This document shows, piece after piece, positions 19,117 to 29,608 of a stretch of 64,000 nt of DNA; position 1 is the stretch's first letter; every line of letters starts with the position of its first letter. The notes under the pieces are model-generated. The model was not told the origin of the DNA. It was given only the letters and a program-made list of their open reading frames with translations, and did no database searches. The stretch covers positions 113,270,568-113,334,567 of the forward strand of contig CM077153.1 of the NCBI GenBank assembly GCA_039583875.1. Reading direction: 5' to 3'. Source of the stretch: Platanthera guangdongensis (taxonomy: Eukaryota; Streptophyta; Magnoliopsida; Asparagales; Orchidaceae). A program made the position numbers and the translations under genes.

Positions 19117-20226
19117 ATGAATCCTGCAAAGGGTCATGATAAATCGAGCCGCATCTCAGTTATTACAGATCTCTCAGAAGTGCAGGATTGCTCGTATTTT
19201 CATAGTGAGGTTGTTGACCCTCATAGAGAAATTTTTGCAAACAGTGTTGAGCGTGGGTTAGAATCTGTTGCAAATGAGTCTCTTTGTGAGGACGAAGAAG
19301 AAGCCCCTTCTCCGTTCACTAATCAAATTCGGTGGGATACTGTCTCCGATGATTTCAGAGAACCACGTCTCCCGGAGTATTCTGCATGTGATGATCCGTT
19401 TTCTCATTTGCAAGCTTTTGAATCAGCTATTTCACTTAGAAAAGTGTCAAATGGAGTAAAATGCAAACTCTTCGTTATGTCCTTTGGCAATGTTGCGAGA
19501 GAATGGTTTTATAGCCTCCCACCTCGATCAGTAACCAGCTTTAAGGATCTTCGAAGTCAATTTATTTCTAGATTCGCTATTTACAGGAAGCGGAAAAGAG
19601 ACGTTGGAGCTCTCTTCCGAATCAAGCAAGAAATTGACGAGTCTAATTCAGATTTTGTTGATCGGTTTCAAAAGGAGGTTCTAGATATTTGTAGCATCCA
19701 TCAAGACTATTACTTGCATGCTTTCATAAATGCCCTTCAGGAAGGCCCATTAAAATTCAAGCTCACCACAAAATATCCCAAAAGCTTCGGAGATCTTATT
19801 GATAGAGTTAATACATTCGTAATAGGCGAAGAAGCAAACAAAGGTTATGTTTCGTTTCTGAATCAAATGGTTAAGCAATCCCAGGGGACTTCTGGCCAAC
19901 AACAATCTATTTCTTCACAAGGTGTTTTGCAAGTTGAATACTGCAGGTCTCCTTATATTCTCCAGGATAAAATTCCAAAGTATGAAAAAGGTTCAGGTAA
20001 GTATGGTAAGTTCAAAATTCCTATGGAAGATCTTTTGATAATCATTCAGGGAATGCCTGAGTTCAAGAAGCCTCGGCGTATGAAATCCAAAGTCAAGTAT
20101 CGGCACGAGCAGCTTTTTTGCAAGTATCATAAAGATATTGGTCATCTAACAGAGGATTGCATAGCTCTCAGAGAATTGGCTAATCAACTTGTAAGAGCTG
20201 GAAAGCTGCAGGAATATTTCATTTAG
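19117..20226 (+). CDS. gag: Gag-like capsid protein of Tat-2
   Basis: Open 369-residue ORF from the ATG of MNPAKGHDKSS. Residues about 90-220 are the Retrotrans_gag domain (HLQAFESAISLR, AREWFYSLPP, FISRFAIYRKRKRD, FVDRFQKEVLD). The C-terminus has FCKYHKDIGHLTEDC and ends GKLQEYFI, with no protease beyond. Closely similar to the Tat-1 gag and equally intact. The ATG directly follows CTCTCTTTTCAGG, a good 3' splice-site match, so a spliced leader is possible (inference). It would form particles that package Tat RNA. Confidence 0.87.
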   Translation: MNPAKGHDKSSRISVITDLSEVQDCSYFHSEVVDPHREIFANSVERGLESVANESLCEDEEEAPSPFTNQIRWDTVSDDFREPRLPEYSACDDPFSHLQAFESAISLRKVSNGVKCKLFVMSFGNVAREWFYSLPPRSVTSFKDLRSQFISRFAIYRKRKRDVGALFRIKQEIDESNSDFVDRFQKEVLDICSIHQDYYLHAFINALQEGPLKFKLTTKYPKSFGDLIDRVNTFVIGEEANKGYVSFLNQMVKQSQGTSGQQQSISSQGVLQVEYCRSPYILQDKIPKYEKGSGKYGKFKIPMEDLLIIIQGMPEFKKPRRMKSKVKYRHEQLFCKYHKDIGHLTEDCIALRELANQLVRAGKLQEYFI

Positions 20227-21741
20227 TTACTCTCTAAGACAATCTCCCGTTTCTTGCTCAATAATTCAAGCAATGATTCCTCTTTCTTTCTATAATGAAA
20301 AGTGCTTATGTTCAGAATAATACATAACATCTCTCTCTCTTTCTATAAGGCATGATAAAATTGCAGATATATATCCTTTATCACTTCCTTAACATCATGC
20401 AAATGTTACATTTTCATTTAAAGCTTATTTTTAGCTTTACCTCTTTATGCCTATATGTATGCATGTAGGGGCAAGAGCCCCTTTCGAATTCTTAAGCCCT
20501 CCACATCCTGCTCGACTTCAGTAGCAGATGTGTAGTGGGTTTTCCACTTGACCTTCAGTCACAGACAGGCTTTGCGTACCCGTCACGCATGACTTCAGTC
20601 ACAGACAGGCTTTACGTACTTGTCCCGCTTGACCTCGGTCGCAGACATTGCGTACTTGTCCTGCTTGACCTCAGTCGCAGACGTTGCGTACTTGTCCCGC
20701 TTGACATTGGTCATGGAATTTAAGAATTTCGATTCCGCTTATGTGTTCTTTGTGTGGAAAGCAATGCTATACGCACCTGCCCACATTGACACATAAGTGC
20801 ATGTCTTCACCTATTTTTGCAGGACAACACACGTCTATCCGCTGTCTCGCGGTTTTATTTAGCGGCCTGTGCAGGTTTTATAATTATTTACACAAGCCGC
20901 CCGGTTTCATATTCCGGCTTAAGTTTTTTAACTTCCCTGTTCTTACCGGCCGGATTATCATTAATCTATTTTGGAACTCGGCCGACTTACGTCCGCCTAT
21001 CCGCTATTCAATATCTTATTCGGCTTATGTATATCAATTGCCGGTTTGTTATTCATATGACAAAGAGGTCGCCCGACCTGCGTCTGGCACTCAATTCCTG
21101 GCATTGATCTGCCGGCTTATGGTATTAATTATATCAGCTAAATCAGCGAACTATCGTCACAAGAGTTCCCGGCTCCCATATGGCTATATCGGTCTGTATT
21201 ATCGGAAGCCGAAGCTTATTTCTCTTTTTCTGTTCCTTTAATCAAATGGGCAATTCGCTTCAGAGTTTGCCCTAGCCGCAATCTAATATTTCAATGTGAT
21301 GGATGTTTGCCGACTGCGACAGGTGGCCGCGCGGCTTAGCGGTCACGGTTTAAGTATGAACAAGCCGCGACAATTCAGCTCTTCTAGCAGATAACGTGGA
21401 ATAATTTATCAAGGAAAACGCGGTTTAAATGTTTAGCCGCTCGGCTTATTATTGACGTATACTCCGGTATAAACCGCAGGAAAATGTCTCTCTCTTGCGG
21501 ATAGCTTTGTTGAAGTCGCAGCGCAAACTCAGCCGGTTTTCATACTTATATTTTAAATCGGAAGCTAAATTGAGACCGCGTGGACTTAGTCAAGTAAGAA
21601 AAGTAAGATGTAACAAAAAGTAAGGTAAAAATGCCTTCATTTCTATGTCATTAAGTATTACAAAATTTTTAATCGCGCGGTTACAAAAACAATCCGTCGA
21701 TTTCAAAAAGTTCAAAATACAAGACCAAGTTATAAATTTTT
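20227..21741 (+). other. Tat-2 spacer with 36-bp repeats
   Basis: No supported gene. 20508-20720 holds about five degenerate ~36-bp repeats (CAGTCGCAGAC..GCGTACTTGTCCCGCTTGAC). The remainder aligns with 2816-3832 of Tat-1. Confidence 0.65.
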
Positions 21742-22188
21742 CTAATCGTCCGGTTTGAGCTTCTTAGTCGCAGGAGCATCCAAATCACTGCCATCACCAA
21801 CATCGACAGATGATAAAGAGTACCCGCTGCTAGTTGTGGAGCTCGCTGAACCATCAGAAGAAGTCGAGTCTGGCCGCGCGGTCTCCGACTCTTGGCCGCC
21901 GGACTCAGGAGATGTGCGTGGACTCCGGCTTCCCTGGCCGACCTCTTCCACGGCCTCTCCCACCACCTCGCCGACTTCTTCCGCGACCTTGGCCTTTCCC
22001 TTGATCGACTTATAGACGTCGGCCACCTGCTCCTTCAGGGAAGGATAGATGTCGGCGCATGTGAAGTCGGTGAAGCCGGTGGCCAAGCCGCCAAGGTCCC
22101 GGAGGCGGTTAAGCGCTCCATCGATTCCTTGGACGAGTTGGGGGAAGACTTGGTCTTGGAAGATCGGGTTGGCGGGGTTGTACATTTC

Positions 22189-22261
22189 CTGCAAAGCAAA
22201 GGTAAAGGTAAGGTCGCGCGATTATATAATGCTAACCGCGCGGGTATTGGTAATGACTTAC
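22189..22261 (-). other. Intron 2 of antisense gene Y (Tat-2)
   Basis: Donor GCG|GTAAGTC, acceptor CTTTGCAG|GAAATG; 73 bp, phase 0. The unspliced reading frame ends inside the intron (VSHYQYPRG then stop). Confidence 0.75.
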
Positions 22262-22754
22262 CGCCTCTTTCTCTTTAAGCCGCTTGTTCTCTTCTTGCTG
22301 TTCGCCTAACTGCGTCTTCAGACCGCTGTTCTCTTTCATCAGCTCCTTGTAGGCAAGCCCCATGAAATGGCTTGCCACGAAGCTCCTCGCGCCGACTTGC
22401 GCGGCTAGCCGCGGCAAGTCGTCTGGAGGAACTCGTCGCATAGCCCTCAAGTTACGCTTGCCGTACAGCGCGCCGCCAACCGCATTAGCATGGCGGCTTA
22501 CTTCTTCTGCACCCCAGTAGGGGAGGGCGGTGGAGATCGTCACCGACTTGCCGTCCGGACTCCACCGCAAGGCCGGGTCGCCGTGGACATCCTTCAGGCT
22601 GCTGCCGGTTCCTTGCAGCATGAACTCTCCAGAGGAGTCCGACTCCTCCTCCTCCGCAGCTCGCGCCGGCTTGACCCGCTTCGCCCTCTTTTCTCTTTGA
22701 GTAAGGGTCAAGCCGCCCGGAGTTGCGGCTTGTTCAGCGGGACCGCCAGAGCAG

Positions 22755-22827
22755 CTGCAAAGATAAAGGCAAAGTTAGTTTCCAGTCCGTGCGGCTAAGA
22801 TATCAAGTCGGACGGTTTGGAGCTTAC
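22755..22827 (-). other. Intron 1 of antisense gene Y (Tat-2)
   Basis: Donor AGACA|GTAAGC, acceptor ATCTTTGCAG|CTGCTC; 73 bp. Absent from Tat-1, where a deletion joins exon 1 to the first base of exon 2. In Tat-D the matching acceptor reads ACAA instead of GCAG. Confidence 0.75.
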
Positions 22828-23576
22828 TGTCTTCCGCTTCGATTCCCGCTAGAGACGGCAACAGCGGGATGTAGTAGTTTACATCAAGCCGCTCGCCCTT
22901 GAAGAAGTCGTAGATCTCCTTCTCCATGCCGTCCAAGCCGCTGCTGCCGAAGGCGGCTTCTTCGCGGATTTGGGGGTCGACCGGCAGCAACCCCAAGTTG
23001 CCCTCGAAGATCAGAAACCGCTCCGGCCAGTTCGCGATCTTGTTGGCCAAGTTGACTATCTTCAGCCCTCTGCAGCCGAAGTAGAGGTGCCCGCGGAAGA
23101 TCTTAGTCCCGGAGTCCGGGATAGACCGCACCGAGAAGCACTCTCGGAAGAGCCTCATCGAGAAGCGGACTCTTTCCGACCGCAGATAGGAGATGAAGCT
23201 GTATATTGCGGCTATCGAGTTTGGGGGAAGTTGTCCGGGCACAACTCCATAGTGGTCGAAGACCGCTACGGCCTCTAGCAAGACCGGGAAGCTGAAGCCG
23301 CAGTCGAAGTGGTCAATGGGGACTGCGATCTGATTAGCGTTGGAGGAGTTAATCCGCTCATCTTGCCGGGGAAGCCGCGCGATCAGCGGACTTCCTTGCA
23401 TATGTTTCTCGACAAAGTCATCCAGCTCGGCTTTTGTAAGCCGGCATTCCTTGTGGTCAGCTAAGTGGAAGGCGGAGGCCGCGTCTGTCCTAACGGCTGT
23501 GGCCTTGTCAGACCGCAACGACTTGGACTTAGCCCGCATCCTTCTTGATTTGTGATGAAATCTACGGGGTCTGCGC

Positions 23577-23584
23577 TATTTATA
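23577..23584 (-). promoter_or_regulatory. TATA box of antisense gene Y (Tat-2)
   Basis: TATAAATA on the minus strand, 38 bp before the ATG at 23539; same spacing as in Tat-1. The spacer 23585-23999 upstream holds no gene. Confidence 0.65.
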
Positions 23585-23999
23585 GAAAATCTGTGATGCT
23601 ACAGTACCCAACGTCAAATCACGGCTAGTCGTCACACCGCGCAGCCTAAGTCCGCTGGAAGTGCAGATCAGCTTAGTGAGCAAGCTGCCTTTTAGCCCGT
23701 CAGTCCGCACGGCTATTTCCCTACACTCAGAAAAATCTATGGCAAATCATGTGGATATCAAGTATCCAAGCCGGCGCTCTGTTCGCCAGACCGCGCGGCT
23801 ATTATCCTGAACTTTAAATTTCTCAGAACAAAGCAGCAGACATGTGGATTATGAAATTCAAACCGCATAAGCCGCATTCAGTTCGCAGCATAATAAAATA
23901 CAACAGTTTACAGCAATCAAATTGTCCAACATCCAGAGAAAAAATATATATTACAACACAATATACGAATGTCCGCGCGGCTTAGTTCTCTCAAGTCGC

Positions 24000-26070
24000 T
24001 CAGGATCGTTTGTCGTCTTCCGGCCTGTCTCGTCCCATGTGCGCGACCTGTTCACCGGTCTGTACAATCGCAACATACACCTGGCTAACCAGATTATGAA
24101 GCGCATGCAGAGACCGATGAATTCGCGCAGCGTCGCGCTCAACTCTCGCAAACGGAATCATGTGGACCGCCTGGGCCCCCAGACCGCTTGGAGCTGCGAC
24201 CTGGTTAGGCACCGCGGCCACTGGCGGATGCGAAATCTCGCCAGAGGCCGGGCGGCTAGTTCCCGGCAACTCCGCAGGAGTTGGTAGTGCAGGCCGCTGT
24301 TCTCCGCCGGTCTCCGCCGGCAGGTCTTGGTTCTCGCCGCCTTCAGCATGTGGGATCTGTTCTCTGTCTCCTTCCACCCGCGCGGCCATCAGCAGGTACT
24401 TCTCCGCCCTTTCCTGCTCCAAGGCAGCCTGCATCTCAGCAACCTTCGCCTCAGCGGTTTCTATCGCGGTCTGGAGCCTGGCGGTCTCTTCGTTCCTCGC
24501 GGCCTGGAGCCTAGCAGTCTCTTCCTTCATCGCGGTCTGGAGTCTGGCGGTCTCTTGTTCCATCGCAGTCTTCAACCTCGCGGTCTCCTGCTCAAGCGCT
24601 GTTTGCAACCTCGAGGTCTCTTGCTCCAGGGTTGTTTGCAACTCTTGGATCCTTTTTTCCGCGGCCTCCTGGGCACCCGGTGCTGTTCGTCTTTAGTCCG
24701 CAGGGTTTCGGTGGCCGCGTCCAAAGCCTCTGCAGCATGCCGACGTCCTTCTGGAAGTCGGCCATCTCCTTCTCGCGAACACTTGGAGGCGGAGGCGGTG
24801 GCAGCATAGACAAAAACGAGGTCAAGTCGCCCGGTTTCATCGCGGTCTCCGGTACACCTGCAGAAGACAAACCGCAGTCAGGTTCAGCCGGATTGTTGCG
24901 ACCTTCTTGTAAGGAAATCGGTTGGGTAAGACCGCCGGTTTGATGTTTATCTCCTCCAGAGGCCGCGGTATGGATTCTAATCACTGGCCGCCTGAGCCGC
25001 TCAGGATCTATCCTCTTCAGCTTATCTTTCCATAGCCGCTCGGTTTCCTTTCGGCTTTTCAGTTGAGCCGTGGTCAGGAAAAAGCTGGCCGGCGGATTTA
25101 ATATTATATTCGCCCCCTTCTTCCTTGACCGCGACTTGTAGAATTTAACAATTCGCCTAACGTCCCGGTGTTTACCTTGCAGTAATGGATGTGCGGTCTC
25201 CACCGGCTTATTGGCGATTAGTCTCTTCATCTCCTCCATCTTCTCGCGGAGCTTCAGTTTCTCAGCTCCTTCAGAAGCCGCGGAAGCCGGTTCGCCAGGC
25301 TTCTCCCCAATAACCTGGATGTCGGGGCGGTCAACCTCCTCAGACGCCGCTGGTGTCGACAATAGCGCGTCTTGCCGCTGGAGAGCCTCCATGCCCTTCA
25401 GGAGCTCGCTCAGCGAATCGCTAACCGCAGGTGTACCCTCCAGTTCGCTCGGCTTGTAATCCGGTGTGGACGGGTCCTCGGGTACCTCCTTCTCGTGCGG
25501 CCTATGTTGAAGACTGTCCGCGCCGGTCTTTTCAGAGATATTCCGGTTTCTGGCATGCAGCTTCCTCATTTTCTTCTTCATCCTTTCTTCAAGGGTTTCG
25601 CTCCTTTCTTTCCGCCGTTTCAGGGAGCCGGACACCTTTTCAGTCCGCTTGCCCTGTTCAGCAACAGTCCGCTCGGGTTCCAGCGCCTTCTCCGGCTCGT
25701 TGTCATCCACAACGATCAAGTCGACCTTGCCCGGCAATTCGGGCGGTTTCCCAGATTCAACGCTCTTCTCCTCCGTCCCACCGATTTTTAGGAGTGGTTC
25801 TCCTGATGGAGAGAAAGTCACGTCAAAGGATTTGGCAGTTCCGGTTTGCACTGGAGCAGCTTTCGAAACCGCTTTGGGATCGGCTGCGGCCTGCGATGGT
25901 CCGCCGACCATCTCTGTCGGCCTCTTTTCAGGTCCAGAAGCCGCTGTTGTCTCCGGCTTCTCGTTCTTCTTGGCGGTCTGCCGGGCAGAATCATTCGAAT
26001 TCTCGCTCCGGCTCTGCTTCGTTTCTGTCGGTTTCTTGTTGCGGGCTAGCATCGACGACATCACATCCAT
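24000..26070 (-). pseudogene. Antisense gene X of Tat-2 (coiled-coil protein)
   Basis: ATG at 26070 (MDVMSSMLARNKKP); exon 1 to 24933, intron 24858-24932, exon 2 to the stop at 24000, about 660 residues. The N-terminal part is Lys/Glu-rich with TGADSLQHRPHEKEVPE; exon 2 has PPPPPP, then hendecad repeats (LQTAMEQETAR type, 24440-24640) and a C-terminal domain FARVERDAARIHRSLHALHN conserved in Tat-D. No known enzyme fold recognised; a structural or nucleic-acid-associated role is only a guess. A small deletion near 24731 shifts the frame in exon 2. Reads divergently from the 3' LTR. Confidence 0.7.
24858..24932 (-). other. Intron of antisense gene X (Tat-2)
   Basis: Donor GGCG|GTCTTACC, acceptor GTCTTCTGCAG|GTG; 75 bp. 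Because its length is a multiple of 3 and it has no stop, the unspliced frame is also open in this copy. Confidence 0.55.
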
Positions 26071-26169
26071 CGCTAAAGAAATCGCGTCGGCTTGCAAAAT
26101 TCTAACCGCAAGTAGCGAGTAGCGACCCGTGCTTGGCAGGAATCCTGAAGAATGTCAAGGGTCAGGGGA

Positions 26170-26176
26170 TTTTATA
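26170..26176 (-). promoter_or_regulatory. TATA box of antisense gene X (Tat-2)
   Basis: TATAAAA on the minus strand about 100 bp upstream of the X ATG at 26070. Confidence 0.55.
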
Positions 26177-26258
26177 GACAACGATGAAGCAGTCGCGGTC
26201 TCCGGCTTAGTTCTACATTTTCGAAGTTTTTTGGAAACTTAAAAATGTGCGGGGATTA

Positions 26259-26923
26259 TGATAAGCCCGGAATCCGCGACCTGCCCGCGCAGTTTTCCAG
26301 ACCGGGCGGTCTGCTTATTCAAGCCGCCAAACCCCCCAAGCCGGGCGGTCTCCATGTCAGGCCGCTGCCAGCACCGACCCTGCTCAGCGACGAGGCCCAA
26401 GGACCCAGCCGTCAGCTCGCCAGGAGGAATCCGCCAGGCCGCGCGGCTTCCCTCCTTTCTTGTTTCTCTCTCTTTTGCTTCCCCTCACCTCTGCCCGGTT
26501 CTCCTGTACCCCGGGCAGCCGGTAATTTTAACCCTGCCCGTTTGGGCAGGCCCCCGAGCCTATAAATAGGGGGAGGGTGCACTCCCCAAGACACCATGAC
26601 TGGGATCCAGTAGCTCGCCTGTTAAGAGCTGCGGTCTCAAGTCTAGTGTATTGCGGCTTGTAGCCCGGCCGGCTTCTTCTTTTACTCGTTGTAACTGTTT
26701 CTTATTTGAAGTAAAGGAAAGCCCGCCGCAAGAGTGGCATTCAAGCCGCGGCGGGCGAACTCTGCTGTTGCCGCTGCCAGCGGCCCCCTCCTCTTTTCTG
26801 CCCTTTAGCCGCGACCGCTAGTAACCGATTAGTCGACAGTCTCCTCCTTTCCTTCCCTATTCCCCGGTGTTCGAACCGTTAGCTGGTGGTGACCGACTCC
26901 CTGTCCGTTTTCGTGCATCAACA
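26259..26923 (+). repeat. Tat-2 3' LTR
   Basis: 665 bp, TATA box 26561-26568, hairpin 26721-26756. Preceded by the purine-rich ATGTGCGGGGATTA (26245-26258, likely plus-strand primer) and followed by the TSD CCCTT at 26924-26928. Confidence 0.93.
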
Positions 26924-27617
26924 CCCTTTCCCACCTAGACAAGATCCTCATATCCATCTTTCTCATCTGATTGATCTTGCTTCCAGCAGCTGTGCTCATT
27001 ACCTCTGGTATTGTAAAAGCCAGGTAGAGACTTATAATTCTGCCCAGATTGGGCTTCTTCAGACTTTCCTTGATCTTCTCATAGATTACCATTGACCAAT
27101 CTGTTCTTAGGGTGAAGATAATTCTTGTCATGACATTGAACATTGAGGCTGACACCCTGTCATGCCCTCCAGGCTTACTGAGAATGACCTTTCCCACAAT
27201 TTCAGACAGAAATTTTCCTTGACTGTTCATGCCTTTCCTGTTAAAGACAGAACCTATCTTCAGCTTTGGATCAAGTCCACACCAGGTAAGAGCTTCCCTG
27301 GTCTTGGATGTAGAAACTTCTTCTTCATCTTGAGTCTTAGGTAGCTGGACTACCTTCCTCAGACTTTTTGGTGAGACCTTGACTTTGGATCCATGCACTC
27401 TGGATTTGATTCTATATCCAAAGTCATCAACTGTAGCTCCAGTAAGGAATTCAAGAACTTCCTTCTTCCAGATCTTGGTTGGTTCTGAAACCAAATATTC
27501 TAGTCCAGAATCGCTGACTAGGGTTACCACCGATTAAATTTCTTGATCTCCATCATCGAATGCGCCGCGCACAAGTTCATAGCCTTCGTTAACGTTCTCC
27601 TCGAGCTTGGGAGCCAT
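26924..27617 (-). pseudogene. Copia-A 3' extra ORF, N-terminal part
   Basis: ATG at 27617 (MAPKLEENVNEGYELVRGAF). A TAA at 27534-27536 (codon 28) interrupts; CAA would keep the frame open. The following region (residues about 40-230) is globular: EYLVSEPTKIWKKEVLEFL, a middle KFLSEIVGKVILSKPGGHD, and NVMTRIIFTLRTDWSMVIYE. This parallels the Copia-B 3' ORF (KFLADLVGKVLLGKHTAHD, FLVMCAIINKKPINWAQLL) and recalls the plant-specific 'putative plant transposon protein' domain found in repeat-derived ORFs; role unknown. It lies where other copia elements carry an env-like ORF, but no signal peptide or membrane segment is evident. Confidence 0.65.
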
Positions 27618-27653
27618 TAGGGTTTGGAGAATTAGTCTTGAGAAAAGAGAAAT

Positions 27654-28034
27654 GTCGACACAGGAGTTTTGGTCTCGAAACTTTGAAAGCGTGTCGACAA
27701 ACACAGACAGAACCCTATTTATACCTGTCTAATTTTGAAGATGAACAGGCGGGATATCAAGCTTAACATGTGTCGACACTGGCAATAAGTGTCGACACTG
27801 ACTTATAATGTCTCGACACATATGTGTCGACACAAGTTTAGTCAACAGATTTTATGTGTCGACACATGGTTATGTGTCGACACAACATAACTCGACACAT
27901 TGTCGAGACTTTACTTAGAAAAATTCTGAGTAAAACATAAGTGTCGACACCATATTGGATGTGTCGACACCTACTTGTCATGTGTCGACACTAACATTCT
28001 GAAGTGTCGACACCAACATCCTAGATGTGTCGAC
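27654..28034. repeat. GTGTCGACAC palindrome array upstream of the Copia-A 3' ORF
   Basis: About ten exact copies of the same palindrome as in the LTR, plus variants, between the end of pol (28071) and the 3' ORF. Most (27767-28034) are upstream of a TATA box at 27723-27716; two partial copies (27654, 27692) lie between it and the ATG. Noncoding. Confidence 0.9.
27716..27723 (-). promoter_or_regulatory. TATA box of a putative internal promoter (Copia-A)
   Basis: TATAAATA followed by GGG on the minus strand, about 100 bp upstream of the 3' ORF ATG (27617) and directly downstream of the palindrome array, copying the LTR arrangement. Suggests a separate transcript for the 3' ORF (inference). Confidence 0.5.
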
Positions 28035-28070
28035 ACCTTTTTCCTTAGTCAATTTTCTAGTTCTGTAAAC

Positions 28071-29608
28071 TTAGTCTAAGTTGATCATTCCTAGTTCAAT
28101 TTTGAATCTATTGAACTTAGCTTCTTCTAGTGGCTTAGTAAACATATCAGCTATTTGTTCATCTGTTTTAACATATTCAAGTACAATATCATTTCTTTCT
28201 ACATGTTCCCTAAGAAAGTGATATTTAATTTCAATATGTTTTGTCCTACTATGAGATACAGGGTTATTAGCTATTGAAATAGCACTAGTAGAATCACAGA
28301 AAAGTGGAGTTCTACTTACCTGAAATCCATAGTCCTCTAGCTGATGTTTAATCCATAGAAGTTGAGCACAGCAACTTCCTGCAGCTACATATTCTGACTC
28401 AGCTGTGGAGATAGCCACACTGGTTTGCTTCTTGCTGCTCCATGAAATTAGTCTCCCACCTAGGAATTGACAGGTTCCAGTAGTACTCTTTCTATCCTCT
28501 TTGCATCCTGCAAAGTCTGCATCTGAATAACCTGTTAGATCAAAATCTCCATTCCTAGGGTACTAGATAGGAAGTGCCCTTTAGATATCTCAAAATTCTC
28601 TTGACTGCAGTCAAGTGAGACTCTTTAGGGCAGGCTTGATACCTGGCACAAACACATGTAGCATATATAATGTCAGGCCTACTTGCAGTCAAGTATAGTA
28701 GGGAGCCAACTATCCCTCTATACAAGGTTTCATCTACAGGTTTCCCTGCATCATCCTTGCTAAGAGACATACTTGACCCCATAGGAGTCTTCATGGTACT
28801 GGAAGAATCCATACCATATTTCCTTATGAGTTCTAGGGTGAACTTGGACTGACATATGGATAAACCATTTTCAGTCTGTTTAACTTGGAGACCCAAGAAA
28901 AACTTCAGCTCTCCCATACTACTCATCTCAAACTGACTTTGCATAAGCTTTGCAAACTTTCTGCAAAGGCTACTTTCAGTAGACCCAAATATAATGTCAT
29001 CTACATATATTTGGACAAGTATGACTTTGCCTCTAGATTCCCTAAGGAATAGAGTCTTATCTATTTTCCCCCTTGAGAACTTGTTCTCAATGAGGAAACT
29101 AGATAGGGTTTCATACCAAGCTCTAGGGGCTTGCTTTAACCCATATAATGCTTTCCTAAGTCTATAAACATAATGAGGTTGAGTTGGATCAACAAAACCT
29201 GAAGGCTGCTCCACATAGACTTCTTCTTTAAGATTACCATTTAAGAATGCTGACTTGACATCCATCTGGTAAACCTTGAATCCTTGATAGGTTGCATAGG
29301 CCAAGAACATCCTTATGGCCTCCAGTCTAGCTACTGGGGCAAATGTTTGATCAAAATCAATACCTTCTTTTTGCCTATATCCTTTTGCAACCAGTCTTGC
29401 TTTATTCTTTATGATGACCCCTTATTCATCCATCTTATTTCTGTAGATCCACTTAGTTCCTATTACATTGTGGTCTTTAGGCTTTGGAACCAGCTCCCAA
29501 ACCTTGCACCTTTTGAACTGATTAAGCTCTTCTTGCATAGCTTCAGTCCATTGTGGATCTTGTATAGCTTCTTCAAATTTCTTAGGTTCAACTGAGACAA
29601 AAAGCTGG
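28071..29608 (-). pseudogene. pol: Copia-A reverse transcriptase and RNase H
   Basis: [21 protein letters not shown], the catalytic YVDDIIFGS and a typical copia C-terminal part ([18 protein letters not shown]). RNase H: TAESEYVAAGSCCAQLLWIK, ADMFTKPL, ending LGMINLD at 28071. These copy RNA into DNA and remove the RNA strand. Damage: TAA at 29422-29424 in MDE*GVI (CAA expected), a frameshift near 28570 between RT and RNase H, and a shifted junction with INT near 29610. Not functional. Confidence 0.9.

Larger units (their letters stand above)
21742..23539 (-). pseudogene. Antisense gene Y of Tat-2 (three exons)
   Basis: Exon 1 is 23539-22828, exon 2 is 22754-22262, exon 3 is 22188-21742; introns 22755-22827 and 22189-22261, both 73 bp with GT-AG ends. 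Predicted product about 550 residues. Exon 1 (residues about 75-165) contains HYGVVPGQLPPNSIAAIYSF and RFSMRLFRECFSVRS, characteristic of the plant 'putative gypsy type transposon' (Transposase_28-like) family. Exon 2 has a Lys/Glu helical end (LKEKEA); exon 3 is acidic and ends KKLKPDD. Cellular role unknown. A one-base deletion near 22722 (the CCGGAGTTGCGG context) shifts the frame in exon 2; otherwise open. TATA box at 23577-23584. Confidence 0.75.
18179..26923 (+). mobile_element. Tat-2: complete non-autonomous Tat-lineage element
   Basis: 8745 bp with paired 665-bp LTRs and a perfect TSD. Same plan as Tat-1: LTR, gag-like ORF (+), spacer with 36-bp repeats, antisense genes Y and X, polypurine-like tract, LTR. 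No pol. The two LTRs differ at only about four positions by eye (near 18195-18212 and 18417), so it is the youngest insertion in the window that can be dated. It lies inside the 3' ORF of Copia-A. Confidence 0.92.

Noticed and set aside
26829..26923. Extension of the Copia-A 3' ORF into the Tat-2 LTR
   Set aside because: The open frame happens to continue across the insertion junction; the true continuation is at 18178.
16023..27617. Envelope gene in Copia-A
   Set aside because: Position fits env-like ORFs, but there is no signal peptide or membrane-spanning segment, and the N-terminal part looks like a plant transposon-associated domain.
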